A DNA stretch of 64,000 bases from Tubulanus polymorphus (GCF_964204645.1 NC_134031.1:7051001-7115000); one strand, 5' to 3'; positions 22,531 to 36,099 are shown, counted from the first letter of the stretch. Made by a program: numbers and translations. Notes: generated by a model not told the origin, from the letters alone.

Positions 22531-25500
22531 TAAAAGTCCAAAAGTTGACAATTATATTTTGCTCTCAGGCCCGGTGATGACGAAGGAGAATGAATGGCCG
22601 CCAACCAACCGTCTTAATTAAATGAGACGACGCCCGCGAAATTTATTTTCGAAGCGAATGTCGTACCAAGGGTGTTTGAGCCTACTTGGAACTAGGGTAC
22701 CCCACACCAATGTAGCGCCCCAAATCCATCGATTAGGCGAGCAATATAATAGTTTGTAATTCGAATGCAAAGAAGCGCCATATGTCATGGGTCATGTGGT
22801 ATGGACATTCCCGAATGGAATCATTTGAAATGAACGGAAATTTTGACTAAATTCTCAGAAAACGTGACCGCGAACAGCGGCACCAGTCCGCCGCGGCATA
22901 TTCATAGTCATCCTATTTCACTGCGCATGCATAAAGAAAATTGGGAATCAAAAACATACTCTTAAAATAGCCCTGGGGATGACTTCAATCATAGAAATGA
23001 ATATATGCTACCCGTCTAAAATGCTTTTACTAACCGACCCGGACTATTTGTGAAATGCCGATCCATGGATTTGCGATACTTCATTGCAGAAACTGGAAAC
23101 ATCTTTATTCCTAGCACAGAGGTGATAAACAATGCTACAGACATAACAATTCACTTGAAATTAGAACTGATGAAACATAAAAACCGATATTCATCTTTTT
23201 TGATTCTCATTGTATGGTTAAATATTTTGATTAGTTTTAAGGTATCCGGTAATCTTAATCACGAGTGCGGAAAAGTATCGATAACTGACGCGCAGTAATA
23301 CATCACGCGTTTTTTGATATTTTAGATTTGAAATGAACTCGGTCTTTTTTCATAAAATCATCATTTCAATTTCTATTTAGACATATGAACATACACGACT
23401 GATTTGTTATAATAATGTGCTCTAAAACAAACTGTGATGTTATATCAATCCGGGTTGCTTTGGAAAAGTGTTTACCGTACAGAACAAACATTGCTCGAGC
23501 AGGTTTTCAACTATTAAGTGTGTAATATACGTGCGTATTTATTATTCACAAGTTGGCTTCTCCCGCTCTCGGGGTTTCATCCTCGACACTGGATCTGTAT
23601 CTACGTTTAGATTAGAACGCCGAGTAATTAATATACATCTATACAATAAAGCTTTACCTTGAGTTAACTGCGGAGTATAGAGGCAGTCCTAACTAAATAT
23701 TACTTCACCGCAATGATTATTCGCTTGGAATATGCGGGCCCGTAGCCAGCCATGTGGGAGAAATTCCATGAAAATGGAACTTTTTGTAAGGTGCCCATAC
23801 ACGCGAATATCGGGTCCTGGGAGTATTCGCGAAGAAACTCTTTGCAAAGAGGAGCAATTTCACAGCTTCTAGTGCAATGGGCTGTACTCCTATATTTCTA
23901 TGTTTGTATATATCCATCATAGAAAGCGGAATTTTTTTCTTATCGCTGCATTTGATCTTCAAATGCACGGACCTTCTACCGAAACTACAAATGCGTACAC
24001 GTTGATTTTTTTTGGGACGATGTCAAATGAAGAGGGACCAATTTAGAATAGTCATTCAGTCTGTTCAAAAATATCTTCGCAGAATGACGTCACAGAATTT
24101 CATTAGTCGGAATCGCAATTTCTTTTTAGTAAATCGACCAGAGCCCCCTCGGTGAAAAGGGCGGCTATACGCAGCTCTGTCTTATCTATAGGAAAATATC
24201 CCGAATACGTGAGATTTACGACAAACAAAAATGTACCTAGTGGGTATTGGCTCAATTAATCTAAAATGCTTTCTCCAAGATGGATTTCTCGTACTCGTTT
24301 TTTTGGTATTGTATTGTATTCCCTGTTGTAACATCGAAACCACTTTGTAATAACGAGATGCGCGCACATGTTCCGGTCATTTAGTTCCGGTCTCCGTGGC
24401 GTATGTTTTACGACCGAGCTGTAATGCTGTCCCATCCGATCCGAGAACCGCCGTCATGCGTCGAATAGAAAATATGTTTTGCCGTTTTTTTTTCTCCGGT
24501 CTTGTTTCGCTCCGCATTCGAAGGTGCTGTTCATAACAAGGAGGAAAAAGTAACGTGCATAACTTTGCCGCGATTTTGTTGCAGTGTATATGTAAACCGA
24601 TGTCAAAAAGACTCTTCTATTGTTTAGCCCGCAGTGAGTGAATAAGAACCAGGCAAAAGAAAGTTTTTAAAAAGGCTACTGAACTTCGGCTAAAAATAAG
24701 AAATATTGCGCTGTCTGGAGCTAATTCGACTATCTATACCTCCCGTGCATCTTAAAACATCAACAACACGAAGTACGTCTGCGGAATAACGTTATCTTTC
24801 GTTCATTCTCTTTTGAAAAGCTGCCGATTTCGACGTTTTTTCAATGCTTGACACCGCATTGATGATGGTATTATGAACTAACGATGGATCGTACGATACG
24901 TACGAATTCCTATGCGTTTAGATGTTAGCGATATTAAAGTACCAGAAGGTAGATTTTCACTTAGGTCTAATTGAAATTTGTTTCACAACAGTTGATTTCC
25001 TAAATAATTCATTCGTTTTATTGTTTGACGCAAAGTTGTGACGCTGCGGTCGAGTAAGCAGAAAGCGCTCGCGCAAAAAGCCTCGTTATATTCTGTTGTA
25101 ATAAATAACGCTAGTATTCTCGGCTGTTATTTGAATCTATCAAAGGATTTTATTGTAGCTTTTTTAGATTTGAACTGTAGGACCTGATTTTATTACCTAA
25201 GTATGAAATTAATTTTGTTCCGTTTGGAATTCTTTCGGCTTCGGCGAGTATTGGCGGTGGGCATTTATAGCTACGTTGTATTCTGGTCAGGCCACATTTC
25301 AACGTAAAACTCAATAACAAAGGCATTACGATATGATTTTCCATTCACGTACTATCAAAAACCGAATTACACGCATAGGTCAGGTAGCCATAGGCCTTAA
25401 TCACGTGACAATGCCATATTGATGGTCAAACACTATGGTAGATTTGCGTGACAAAACAAGAAATTTGACATTGAAAAATGACCATATTATTAGGCAAGTC

Positions 25501-25539
25501 CCCAGCACATCACATCACACTAGAAAACAAGAAAACTAA
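22531..25539. other. Kv-beta intron, no exon seen
   Basis: Only short frames without family features. Bases 25394-25510 hold another copy of the GCCATATTGATGGTC repeat (also near 60 and 37553). A CRE-like TGACGTCA occurs near 24084. Confidence 0.4.
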
Positions 25540-25925
25540 CTTGAAGGTTTATCGACGTCTTGGAGAATAACACAATATATTGCTCAATATTGTCGACATT
25601 AAATAATGAAATATAAATGATATGATATTAAGGATCGATAAAGTTATGTTGAATTTGAATCGACAATTGAATCGACTGGCAACGCGACCAGTCTAGCCCC
25701 GATATGTTGATGACGTAGTGCACATCCACTCAAAAATAATTATTCAAATCTATCATATATGAAATAATAGCCATGAAATATATTTAGTTTCAAAATAAAC
25801 GCTAAAATTCATAATTGTTATTGCTATTTTCAAAACGCAAATATCGATGACGTAGTGCGCATCGACTCACATAGAACCACGCATTATATACTAGGTATTG
25901 TAACGGTTTTAATGGCGTCAAAAAA
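25540..25925 (-). repeat. TACGTCAT dispersed repeat, copy A
   Basis: Minus-strand copy of the roughly 400-bp family. It ends on the plus strand in GTAACGGTTTTAATGGCGTC and contains the two GATGACGTAGTGCRCATC blocks about 130 bp apart. Confidence 0.8.
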
Positions 25926-26599
25926 CTACGTTGTCACGTGCACGACGTCTTTTAGCGATAGTAATGATGATAATGATAATTCATTTCCACAATGAATTAC
26001 AACATGCCATGAAGAGTTGGCAAAATATACAATTATGAGATATTCTAATATGATGTGGAGGAGATTAGATGAAGCGGCAACTAGTACCCACTAGTAAAGC
26101 GGTCCAAACTACATAGGTTTTGCCACTAAAACTCAAAATCAATTGATTCGGGTGCTATGGTTTCGCCTGAAGAAAAACTTGAACATGCGGTGAATGTTTT
26201 CGTTCTAGATTCCGCGGTAGCGCGGGACGTGTTCGCTATATTCGAGAGAGTTTAACTCGCCGCATGCTCCACCGCGTTCCCGGTATTCCGCGCTGATAAA
26301 ACCAGCCTGTTTACATAACTACTTCGATAATATTCCGATTATCGGTAGATTATCACTGTAGGAATATCGCAAACAAAGCAAAAATTAGCATTCTCCGTGA
26401 ACAATAATATGATTGTATAACGGCTTCATAAGTCATTCCGAATCTAAGCTCACGCGGTATATATATTTGTGGCGCTAGCTCGAACTAGTCAAGGTCAGAG
26501 TCAAATAGCAACCGAAAACTGTCGCGCTGGCCCCTTGGGGTGTTTGATGAAATGCCGTTGAGTCATGTTTAAATCATCATGTCTAATTTTTGATTACGA

Positions 26600-27464
26600 A
26601 AGTCTACAATTGTGTTTTACCGGTAGATCTTAAGCGGTAAATCTCAACACTAAAATATAACCGCAAAGCAGCGCAATTGCATTGTCGGGACTCGAACCTG
26701 ATCTGGTGACTTTTTAACGTATTGTGTGACCCTGAAATGAAAAGTTGCTGGTGATGTAAACGGATGGGGCCCTCCATTTGTTCAGTCGGTTCAGGGGTAC
26801 GGACCCGGATTTTCAAGTTGCATCTTTATAGCACTTTTTATGTGATAATGTTATCATGTATTGTTGGGTAGTAGAATATTCATAAACTGCGCTGGACCTC
26901 CTGCGTGGCCCAGCTGTAGTTGTCGATATGATGATCCATCGCGCATTAAACAGCGAATTAACAAAATGTCCTTCCCTGTCTGTATCGCCAAAATTCATTT
27001 TGTATTGTCATCGTTCGTATCGAAAAGCACCTATTTGAAGTGTAAAAATATATATCGATCCATACCGCTAGAGGTATCTATCAATATATGTTAGCGTGTC
27101 AATGTCTATAATGCGAACCCACGCCATATGTTTCGCATTCTGCGTCCAGCAGTTTCATGGTGTTAACGCCATGTGCTATAAACATATCTCTCGGGGTAAA
27201 AGTAGAACCGAATTAATTATTAATTTACGGCTCCTTTTCATGTTTAGCAGTCATGATATAAAGGTCTAATCATCTACAGGGGAATATTCGGACACGCGTG
27301 CTCGGGTTCGATGCGCTTCCCTGCATATTCCCGAATGTAAGTTTAGAGCTACAGTTGAAGTCTATTATGGAAATTGAATGACAAGCCATATTGATTATCG
27401 AGAATTCTACTCGTGGCAAGTGAGGGTCCGCCATGTCATCTGGTAGTTTGGGTAAACCTATATA
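26600..27464. other. Intron with an isolated B-box
   Basis: Minus-strand GGTTCGAGTCCC near 26690 is a perfect Pol III B box inside CAGGTTCGAGTCCCGAC, but no A box or cloverleaf could be placed. Possibly a decayed tRNA-derived SINE. No exon seen. Confidence 0.3.
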
Positions 27465-27735
27465 GGCATTTTTACGAGCAACCGATCTTTGCGATCGATT
27501 TCACGATCGCATTTTGCGATCGACCAACTCGCTCCGCGAGCGATTTGGCGATTCGATTCCCAAGATGGGGGTACCGGGTAGCTGATGAAGATACGGTTTT
27601 GATCTCAACGTCACTGTTTATGTCAACTGATTAACCTAAACCGTCGTCGTTTTTACGAACATTCGATGCGATTGCAAAATCGACGCAAATCGCTCACGAA
27701 ATCGATCGCATAAATCGGATGCTCGTAAAAACGCC
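27465..27735. mobile_element. MITE with about 60-bp terminal inverted repeats
   Basis: GGCATTTTTACGAGCAACCG at the left is mirrored by CGGATGCTCGTAAAAACGCC at the right. Pairing continues through a run of CGATCG-rich sequence (TTTGCGATCGATTTC / GAAATCGATCGCATAAA). Flanks TATA and TTAT may be a short target duplication. No transposase frame. Confidence 0.8.
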
Positions 27736-29351
27736 TTATTTTTCTCTGAACTAAATGAAATTATTTCTAAAAATAACGAACTTAAAAGTTGAGTACCCTG
27801 AAGGCGCATGGCAAAAACTGGCCACCGATTTTTATATCGCTCTCATGTCGCATTGTTGCACAGTTTGGGAAATGGTTTTTGCATACGGTAACTGAGAAGT
27901 AGAGATTCGTACGGGTTACATTGGTATATTTTTGATCAATAATTGATTTATTTACGAAAAAGTCCATTCAGTTTTAACTGAAATGTAGAAGAAATTGAAG
28001 GCGGAAGACCGAGTAACTACTAGCGAACCTGGTGGATCATCACCTGCCATAAGTGGAATCCACGAATACCACCGGGGGTTGGAGATTCCCTATTGCACGA
28101 ACAGGATATATTGATTCTACATTCCATACGCATTCATGTATATACAACAGTAGCATATGATTCTGTGACGTCACTTTGGTCAGCTATGTGATGAATAAAT
28201 ATGTTTACTGGAGCTTTGTATTAATCAATAAAAGCGAATCAATGCAGTCTACACAATTACTGCACGTAGATTACCAAACTTCATACGCAAGTAACGCAAT
28301 CAAAGTAAATCTACTGCATCGTGGAATAGTGTGTTCGAAGGAACGGGGATAATCGCGAGTGCAAATATACATGGATATACGTACTAAAGAATGTCCATAA
28401 TCCACATTGCAAACGGACAATTCCTTTGATGTCCGAAGTTATATACGTGGAAACGTTCTATTTGGGTTTATAAAGGCGGGCCTGTCTGCGGTAGTCTCCT
28501 CAACGGAAAGCGGAACAGCATATACACCCCCAACCCTGGTCCGTCAACATTATTCCGCTTGTTGGCACATGTGGTGTCGATTCCAATTGAATGCCGATGC
28601 TCGAATATCGATAAAACTTTGCAGTACTACGAATGTAGCGGCTCATCTATAAAGCTATGCATTTCTTGATTTCTTGCCGTTGTCTGATCAGTCCCACAGG
28701 TCCCACGCTGTGACTGTGTACTTTGAACTAAGGTGTTAATGAATCAAAAGAAGCGTTTTATAGTCTATTATCAGACGTATAATTTGGAAATATGTCTTGA
28801 GCATGCTCTCGGCCCACTACTGCCATTTAGAGTCTCCAACGAAATCATCAATTTTTCCGCCTGCTTCAGCGGCTCAGAATCTACTTCTGTTCGCGAATGA
28901 TGACAGAGGTGGAACTATTTCGATTCCCCCAACAACATTGCGTGGTGGATCATTTTCCGAACAACCTCAAATATCTCATCAATTTCAAAGGTCGAGTTGT
29001 CTTCTTGCAAAATATTTCAAACATCATTCTCTTATTACTACTACACCCACCAGCGTTGGTGAATACGTGCGATGTCAACAGTCCCGAGTCGCTTTGCAAA
29101 ATTAACGGATAAAATACCGACTAAACAACAGAGGAATGTCTGATATGCGAGGGTAATTTCATCAGTTTGGGGCGGAAAGTAATAAAAATACTATTAAACG
29201 GAGCGCCACAGAACAAACGGTTGTCATATTACGGACATTAAATTCGCGTACATGCATAGAACGCTTATCATATCGAAACAAAACATAACCGCGGGACAAT
29301 GTTGATGGAAGATAATGTCCTCGCGTAATTTTACAAATGATACATATTTAC
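27736..29351. other. Kv-beta intron, nothing recognised
   Basis: Short open frames only (for example 28407-28652 and 28797-29105), without splice-bounded or family evidence. A CRE-like TGACGTCA lies near 28165. Confidence 0.4.
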
Positions 29352-29757
29352 TTTTTTGACGCCGTAAAAACCGTTACAATAATGTTTATATCCATACCTA
29401 GTATGCGTTATATAGGGGGCCCTGCGCGAGTCGATGTGCACTACGTCATCAATATTGGCGATTCAAAATGACAACAATTACGATTGTGAATGTTGGCGTC
29501 TTTTTTGTAATTGAGTACATTTCATAACTCTAATTTTATGTCTCATAAATCTTCATTATCATTTTTGAGAGAATGTGCACTACATCATCAATATATCGGG
29601 GCTGCGGACTGGTCACCGATCGATTCAATTCATTAATCGATATATTCAAATCCAAAATAATCTTACTGATCCTTGATATTTTATGATATATTTTGTGATT
29701 TATTGTCGACAATATCAAGCAATATGTATGTTATTTTCAAGCCGTCAATAAACTTAA
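29352..29757 (+). repeat. TACGTCAT dispersed repeat, copy B (nearly full length)
   Basis: Starts TTTTTTGACGCCGTAAAAAC and carries GATGTGCACTACGTCATCAA near 29433 and GTGCACTACATCATCAATAT near 29573. It continues through ATTGTCGACAATATCAAGCA and ends near CGTCAATAAACTT. Confidence 0.85.
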
Positions 29758-32293
29758 AAGTTTGAAAGTTGTGAAACGAGGTTTATTCCCATTGTACTTT
29801 GCCGTGTTTATAACTTCTCTTCCCGTTCCATCCCTTTTCGTTACGAAAATGGTAAACATCGCAAGAGCTTAGTCGGCAACGGAGCGAAATAGCAAAGTGG
29901 CGATGTGAACAGCGTAAATAAGCAGTGAAATATCGAACAAAAATGTTCGACGACATTTATGTTTGCATAACGCCACGCATAGGATTTGTACATATATTGC
30001 ATGTCTAAAAAGTTGTTGATGTTAAGATTTTATGTAGATGTCTGCACGGTTTGCGGATAGCATTTTTCAATTATTTCTGGTGAGAAACTTCTTGATCCAC
30101 ATAGTTGTATCCAGCATCTCCGGCTACAGAATGTGTGTAATAAAGATATATGCGCGCGCGTGTTTGTGTGTATATCCAGCATCTCCCACGGTTTCTCAGC
30201 TGCTGCCATTGCTGCATCTCATCTTCATCTCGAGTATCATTCATCTTAAAGATCAATAGGAATACATCGCGTGCAGCGCGAATGATGTATAATGCATTAC
30301 TACTAGCAAAATCCGACTCGATTCTGATGAGCCATTTTTCTTCAGGAATTCACGTGCATTCGAAAATGATTAATTCATCATTAGGTAGATCGGTTTTAAG
30401 GTTAAAATAGAAATGATACCTTTTTTTCTCATAATCGGCCGGGTCACTTATGTGAAACCGCAAAATAATTCGTAATCATTTTTTTTCCATAACTGGCGGG
30501 TCCGTTATGGTTAGCTTGATCATGCTTTTAAAAAAAGTAATGTACAGAGTAGATATAGGCGACCGGCCGAGTGAACTTTTAAGCTTAGCTGAAATGAGAA
30601 ACAAGGTATCAATTGTTTGTAGCCAGAGATCGCTAAATGGGCAGACCATTTTTCGAAGAATTCGAATTGATCTTTCGATGACGTCACGAATTATCGAAGC
30701 ACCAGCGATTATAGGTGAAACCCCTCACTGAAACAAATGAACTCTTTCGATGAGAGACGTTCTGATGCGCCCCCTAGCGAAAGTTATATAAGTCTGAGGT
30801 GTGTAAAGCACTAGTTTGAACTCGGCGGTGGTTACATAAACAGTTCGGCGATAATAAGTTAACTCATAACGAAATAACGATCTAATTAGTTGGGCTTGTT
30901 ACAGCTAGTGAGCAATATTGCTTTAAGGTATGTTGTGTTGCGCTTGTGGAAACTTCTGTTTTTCGAAATAGGTACCTTAGCGTACCGATCTAAAAGCATC
31001 GCTCCAGAGATTGTTAAAGCGTATTAGACGTTGTCTTACCCTTTCAACGTGAAATTGGTGCTGAATCAACGAAATAATTCCATCAAATCCATTTGTATAT
31101 CTTCTGTTTCATGTCACTATTCAAAACATATTTTTGTTATCTTGATTGGTGGTGGTGGATTTGTTTTTTTTTTCATTTCTAGGGCATCCCCTCTTTAGTA
31201 CAGCCTTTTGGCTTTGGGATGTCCTTTCAATAATGTAGGATCAATGGACATTAAATCAACTCTTATAGAAATTGTGATCATATATTGATAATAGATATAT
31301 AGATATATCATTAGATTATCAAAATTGTATGTAATTATTATGACTTTCATAAGGGCATATTTACTGGACTTCAAAACGCAAAGGTTCCATATGATACTTA
31401 CATAGGCTATATGCATGTAGGTGTAAATTACCTGACCATATGGAATATGAAGTACATATATTATAGAGATATGACCTTCGATAGGGGCAAGGCGGTACGG
31501 ATAAAGTTCTCATTGATTTATCGACAATTCAAAATTGACATTCATCGATCGATATTTTGTACAGCCGATGCTAGTTTCGAACGGAATGAAGTCGAACAAA
31601 TCGATCGAAGAATCGATAATCAATACTGAACAAAATATACTCGTCGTTGACATGTTGTATAGATTTGATGAGTTTTATCAAAAATAATTATTTTTATGTA
31701 TTTTTTGTTTTATCGGTTAACGAAACCTATGAATATTTATTCGCTACCGCGGGAGATGTTACAATGTCAAATCGGGTACCGCCTTCAATGATCTTGTTAT
31801 CTTTAATTTATCATGGGTGCGCATGGAAAAAGAATAGTAATTGGGATAAGTTTTAGTTTGGTTTTTGGCTCAATTCCAATTGGACTCGTTGCATGAATTT
31901 GAAATTAATAGCCTGCAGAACACAGATCAAAAACCTGTGCTACAGTCGTTACCGTAACTAAAATCGACTAAGTCGCCACCTATCGGTTTATCAATGATCC
32001 ATTGTTGGTCGTTACGACTGCAGTATTGCTTTACTATACAAAGAGGACTCTATGTGTTTTTGGTTATATATTTACTAAGCACAGTGTGAATAGTTTTATT
32101 TAGAAGCTGATTCTTGCGAAACAAATATCCGAAACATATGTTTATAACAAACCTAGGAAGGATGTTCCGCTAGATCCAGTTTTAAAAAGAATTTTCTTTC
32201 AACAGATTGCAGAGACTTTATATATATATAGTACCAGGGATAGTACTGGATGATCTAAGCTACAGTTCACCCCGATCTGCGATTAGGTCACAC
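29758..32293. other. Kv-beta intron, nothing recognised
   Basis: No exon, RNA gene or clear repeat supported. A CRE-like TGACGTCA lies near 30677. Short frames such as 30038-30259 lack any signature. Confidence 0.4.
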
Positions 32294-32552
32294 CAAAGGC
32301 GGATCTAGGGTCTGATTCAGGGGAGGGTACGCCTCGAAATAGTGCCACATCATACGATTAAAAAGGGCACTCCAAAAGAACATTAACTCATTTTGGAAAT
32401 ATCGAGGATCCAAGCATATGAATTTGAACTTTCGGTACCGGGTACCGGGTATATATCAACACATTTTCATCTTCCCGTTAAATTCCAGGGCAACTCGACA
32501 TTTTTAGGGATTGGTGCGCACCCCCTGCACCCAGACCTTGTGTCTGCCCCTG
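32294..32552. mobile_element. GGCGGATCTAGG-type MITE
   Basis: The left end AGGCGGATCTAGGGTCTG and the right end CAGACCTTGTGTCTGCCCCTG are imperfect inverted repeats of the CAGGGGCGGATC family seen also at 35778, 43542 and 45214. The interior matches 19797-20002. Confidence 0.55.
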
Positions 32553-33212
32553 AGTCGGCGATTTGGCCAAGACTCGGTTTGTCGGATCTTTGCTACACTC
32601 TGGTCACCCGGGATCACGAATTGAACGCCTAAATTATGTTATGTCAAATCGTTGTTTGGCTACGACCTCTTTAAGTACACTCCGGTCACGTCTAATCCGA
32701 TCCGATAGTCGTAAGAAATACAACATTGCCCGACCCTTACGATTTTGCTTACGACTGGTCTGTGCGATCAGTCTTAGCGATTCGCATGTCACAAAGATTC
32801 CCAGATTGACAAATCAGCAACCGGTTGCGATCGGATCGAATCTTGCGACCTGAGTGAGGCATCAGGTTTGATTGGACGCCAGAAAAAAAGTCTAGAAGTA
32901 TGGAACTGATATTTGAAATTAGAAAAAGCAATTATTTTTTCCGGCATGTTCACTCGGTGTACAGCGTTTATGAGCGCTTCGCATTTCTGAAATTAGTACC
33001 GACGAGAAAAAATCGCCAGCCTTCCTAAATTTAAAGCATGCTGGGTGTCGTACGGCTGTGACGATTCTGGTAACCTTGACAACCGCGATCGAAATTGGCC
33101 TTCATATGCTGCTGAATATAAAAAGATGATAGTGAATTTGGTTGATTGATTTTTTCCATCCACCAGATCTACGTCTACGAAACCCGTCGCGTGGCGGGTG
33201 GATTGTGTTGGC

Positions 33213-33236
33213 GTTGCTATGGTAACGCGTTGATTG
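33213..33236. promoter_or_regulatory. X-box-like (RFX) motif next to an inverted CCAAT box
   Basis: GTTGCTATGGTAAC at 33213-33226 fits the palindromic RFX/X-box consensus, and ATTGG (inverted CCAAT) follows within 10 bp. On the plus strand a 41-codon frame begins about 80 bp downstream (ATG near 33305); no gene is established. It could be a chance match. Confidence 0.3.
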
Positions 33237-33514
33237 GCCGTGTTTTGCTCGATCGTGCCAGACGAGTTTTTATAGAGATAATCAAATGATAAACTATTGA
33301 ACAAGATGCGACAATCGCGAACCAGCCACCCGGGCAACGAATTGATAAGGTTGCGAAGACTTGACCTTTTCTTCGATGTTGTATATGTTTCTGTACGTTA
33401 TTGTTTTCTAAGTAATTATTCTTTTATCTGAGAGCAGTGCTGAAAAACGTATTAATAGAGATACTTATTTTGATTTAAGAAAGCGCATATCCGTAAAATG
33501 ACAAGTGAACAAAA

Positions 33515-33933
33515 ACGCCTCGGAAATTAACACATATATTGCTTCATATTGTCGACAATATCATGATATAAATTAAATTATATAAAAGATAAATAAAGTT
33601 ATTTTGGATTTGAAAATATCGACGATTGAATTTAATTGACCGGCAACCAGTCCGCAGCCCGATATATTGATGACGTAGTTCACATCCTCTCCAAACTGTA
33701 TCAAAAATAGAATACGAGTTATGAGATATATATATATACAAAATAACGCAAAAATTTATCAAATAGAAAGTCATAAAACATATTGGATTTCAAAATTCAC
33801 AATTGTGTGTTATTTCGAAACGCCAATATCGATGACGTAGTGCACATCGACTCGCACAGAACCCCTTGAATAACGCATAGTAGGTTTCAATGTTATATAA
33901 ACATTATTGTAACGGTTTTTACGGCGTCAAAAA
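33515..33933 (-). repeat. TACGTCAT dispersed repeat, copy C
   Basis: Minus-strand, nearly full-length copy, ending on the plus strand in GTAACGGTTTTTACGGCGTC. The paired blocks are at about 33668 and 33830. It faces copy D about 380 bp away. Confidence 0.85.
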
Positions 33934-34115
33934 TCCCACGCTGAAAAAATTCAATTATGTTAATCTGAAACTAATGAAGACACGCAGTCGGTTGTACGCC
34001 AACACTCAATCAAAATGGAACTGGATACCGAAAACTACCATAGGATTCATCAAACACGTGATTGACGTAAGATACAAGTTGACTCGATTTTCATGCAAAT
34101 GAACGCCGATAACTT

Positions 34116-34236
34116 GATTACGATTACGATTACGATTTTATTTACACTCCAACCATTTCCATGGTATATGGAGGAAAACTATTACACATGTATATACAAA
34201 TATTTACAAAACAACACTGAAGTGATTAAAATTTAC
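34116..34236 (-). mobile_element. Solo LINE 3' tail
   Basis: Reverse complement of the last ~120 bp of the LINE at 7735-8885, including CCATGGTATATGGAGGAAAA and the terminal tandem units (GATTAC on this strand). It is an extreme 5' truncation of the same family, inserted between repeat copies C and D. Confidence 0.85.
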
Positions 34237-34310
34237 TTGAGTTACTATCGATGAGCGATCCTGGCGAATTCTCGTGGAACCATCGATTACAACGGCGATA
34301 CCTCGCTTGC

Positions 34311-34532
34311 TTTTTGACGCCGTAAAAACCGTTACAACAATGTTATATACTATATTTAAGGGGTTCGATGCGCACTTCTTCATCGATATTGGCGTTTCAT
34401 TATAACAATTGCAATTGTGAATTTTCGCGTTTATTTTCTAATTGAATATATTCCGTAATTTCTATTTCATACATCTAATATTTGATAAATTCTAAATAAT
34501 CATTTTTGAGAAGATGCGCACTACGTCATTCG
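34311..34532 (+). repeat. TACGTCAT dispersed repeat, copy D (truncated)
   Basis: Begins TTTTTGACGCCGTAAAAACC and keeps both blocks in mutated form (GATGCGCACTTCTTCATC near 34367, GATGCGCACTACGTCATT near 34513). It ends just after the second block. Confidence 0.8.
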
Positions 34533-34689
34533 ACTATCGAAATATTTACATAATAAAAAATTTATATTCAAGTAACCGGGGACTTGTCTGAAAAGAAGAT
34601 TAGGACGTTAAACACCTGTTTTCGCGTTGTATCGTTGAGCAGTTATATAAACACCGATAAGATAAAAACATGTTATTTAAAGGCTGTTT

Positions 34690-35065
34690 TCCCACACTCA
34701 AGGTCTAATTTTATTAACCTTGCCGCTGGGGAGATGTTGTCCTTTCCTATCTGAGTTCGGCGGTAATTCCGGGGTCCCCGAGCGCCCGGCGTATAGTTCC
34801 TGATGCTATTACCAGGTGCTGTCAATGCAACACGCTGCAGCGGGTTTCATGTGTGTGTCTGTGTGTGTGCGATCAGTAATAGTGTGGTTGCTATAGTGAA
34901 CAGTGTGATATCGCATTCAGCGTGCGCTACCGTATCGGGAATGTCGACCACGTCGTTGTCGTTAGATTAATTCAAAATATGACGGGATACGTTTAAAGCG
35001 TAAAACTGGATTTAACTAATAATTGTACGGAATTGTTGCCTATTCGGGCATTCCCCACTCCGATC
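34690..35065 (+). promoter_or_regulatory. Probable promoter / 5' UTR of Kv-beta exon 1B
   Basis: A locally GC-richer stretch precedes the ATG at 35066, with a short TG repeat (TGTGTGTGTCTGTGTGTGTG). In-frame stops lie upstream of the ATG. Inferred only from position; no TATA box is obvious. Confidence 0.35.
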
Positions 35066-35091
35066 ATGGCCGATGGACTCATCACTTACAG
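35066..35091 (+). CDS. KCNAB: Kv-beta first exon 1B (short N-terminus)
   Basis: CGATC ATG G has a good start context. It encodes MADGLITY plus AG, then a GTTTGT donor (phase 2). Joined to exon 2 it reads MADGLITYR-NLGKSGLRVS, giving a short N-terminus without the Gly-rich extension of exon 1A. There is no upstream in-frame Met before a stop (TAA near 34994). Confidence 0.75.
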
Positions 35092-35777
35092 GTTTGTTTT
35101 GCCTTATCGATTTTTTTTTCATTCTTAATCAAAATTCAATCGAAAATATCACGTTCAATTAAATCGTAGCAAATTACTTAATTCGATTTCTTTGACGAAA
35201 AGCTAATAAAATTCTCAAATTAGGAAGTCATTGCATATGGTATAATAGTCGTTGCATGTACATGTATATGTAATGGTGAACTGTAAATTGTAACTGTAAA
35301 TTGTAAATTGTCTTTTTGAAAAAAATGTGAAAACTGTAATAAATTAAAACATCTGAGTCTTGAATCTATGAATCAACACAGACTTATGTCCGGTGCGTAG
35401 AAAATATCTAATTTAAGAGATCCAACGCTTAATTCAATTAGTTTATTCGCATGCGTTTGTGATCGTCGTTACTTTTTTGACGGACTTCGATCTCCGGGAT
35501 TTTGACGCCGTCAACGACATTAGAAACGGTATTATTCGAATGGATGTTGATGATAATAATAATGTTCGATCTATAAACAGTAATGATGACCCGTTGTTAA
35601 CGTTGTGCGGATGGGACATTAAAGGTTTAAGGATGAAACAAACAGCTGTCGCCAGTAATTCAATATAGCTCTGCACCGAATTGCCTATTTATTCATGCAT
35701 ATACATCCACGATGAATACGTGCATACACGTTTTATACTTTTACTTTATAATTTTAGTTAGCTCACAAAACCAGTTC

Positions 35778-36099
35778 CAGGGGCGGATCAAGAGGCCAAT
35801 TTTGAAGAACTTGTCGCATCCAAAAAGGCATTTCGATGGCCACAAAGGCAATATTAGGTGTACACCTGCACTAAAATGCACCAATTATATTTGTTGACAA
35901 ACTAGAAAAGGGTATTCAAAAAAAATTTGATGGACTTCTACAAATCTCACAAGTGCCCTGGCATGAATCAGCTATGTCTTATGTTACTGTTACTGTTATG
36001 TTACTGTTCAACATTACGGAAAATTATATGGGTTGATAATTTTGGATCTAGCTTTTGAGAAAAGGGATGTATACGTAAGTCACTCTGGATATGCCCCTG
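35778..36099. mobile_element. CAGGGGCGGATC-type MITE
   Basis: CAGGGGCGGATCAAGAGG at the left and CTCTGGATATGCCCCTG at the right are imperfect inverted repeats. No coding content. Confidence 0.5.
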
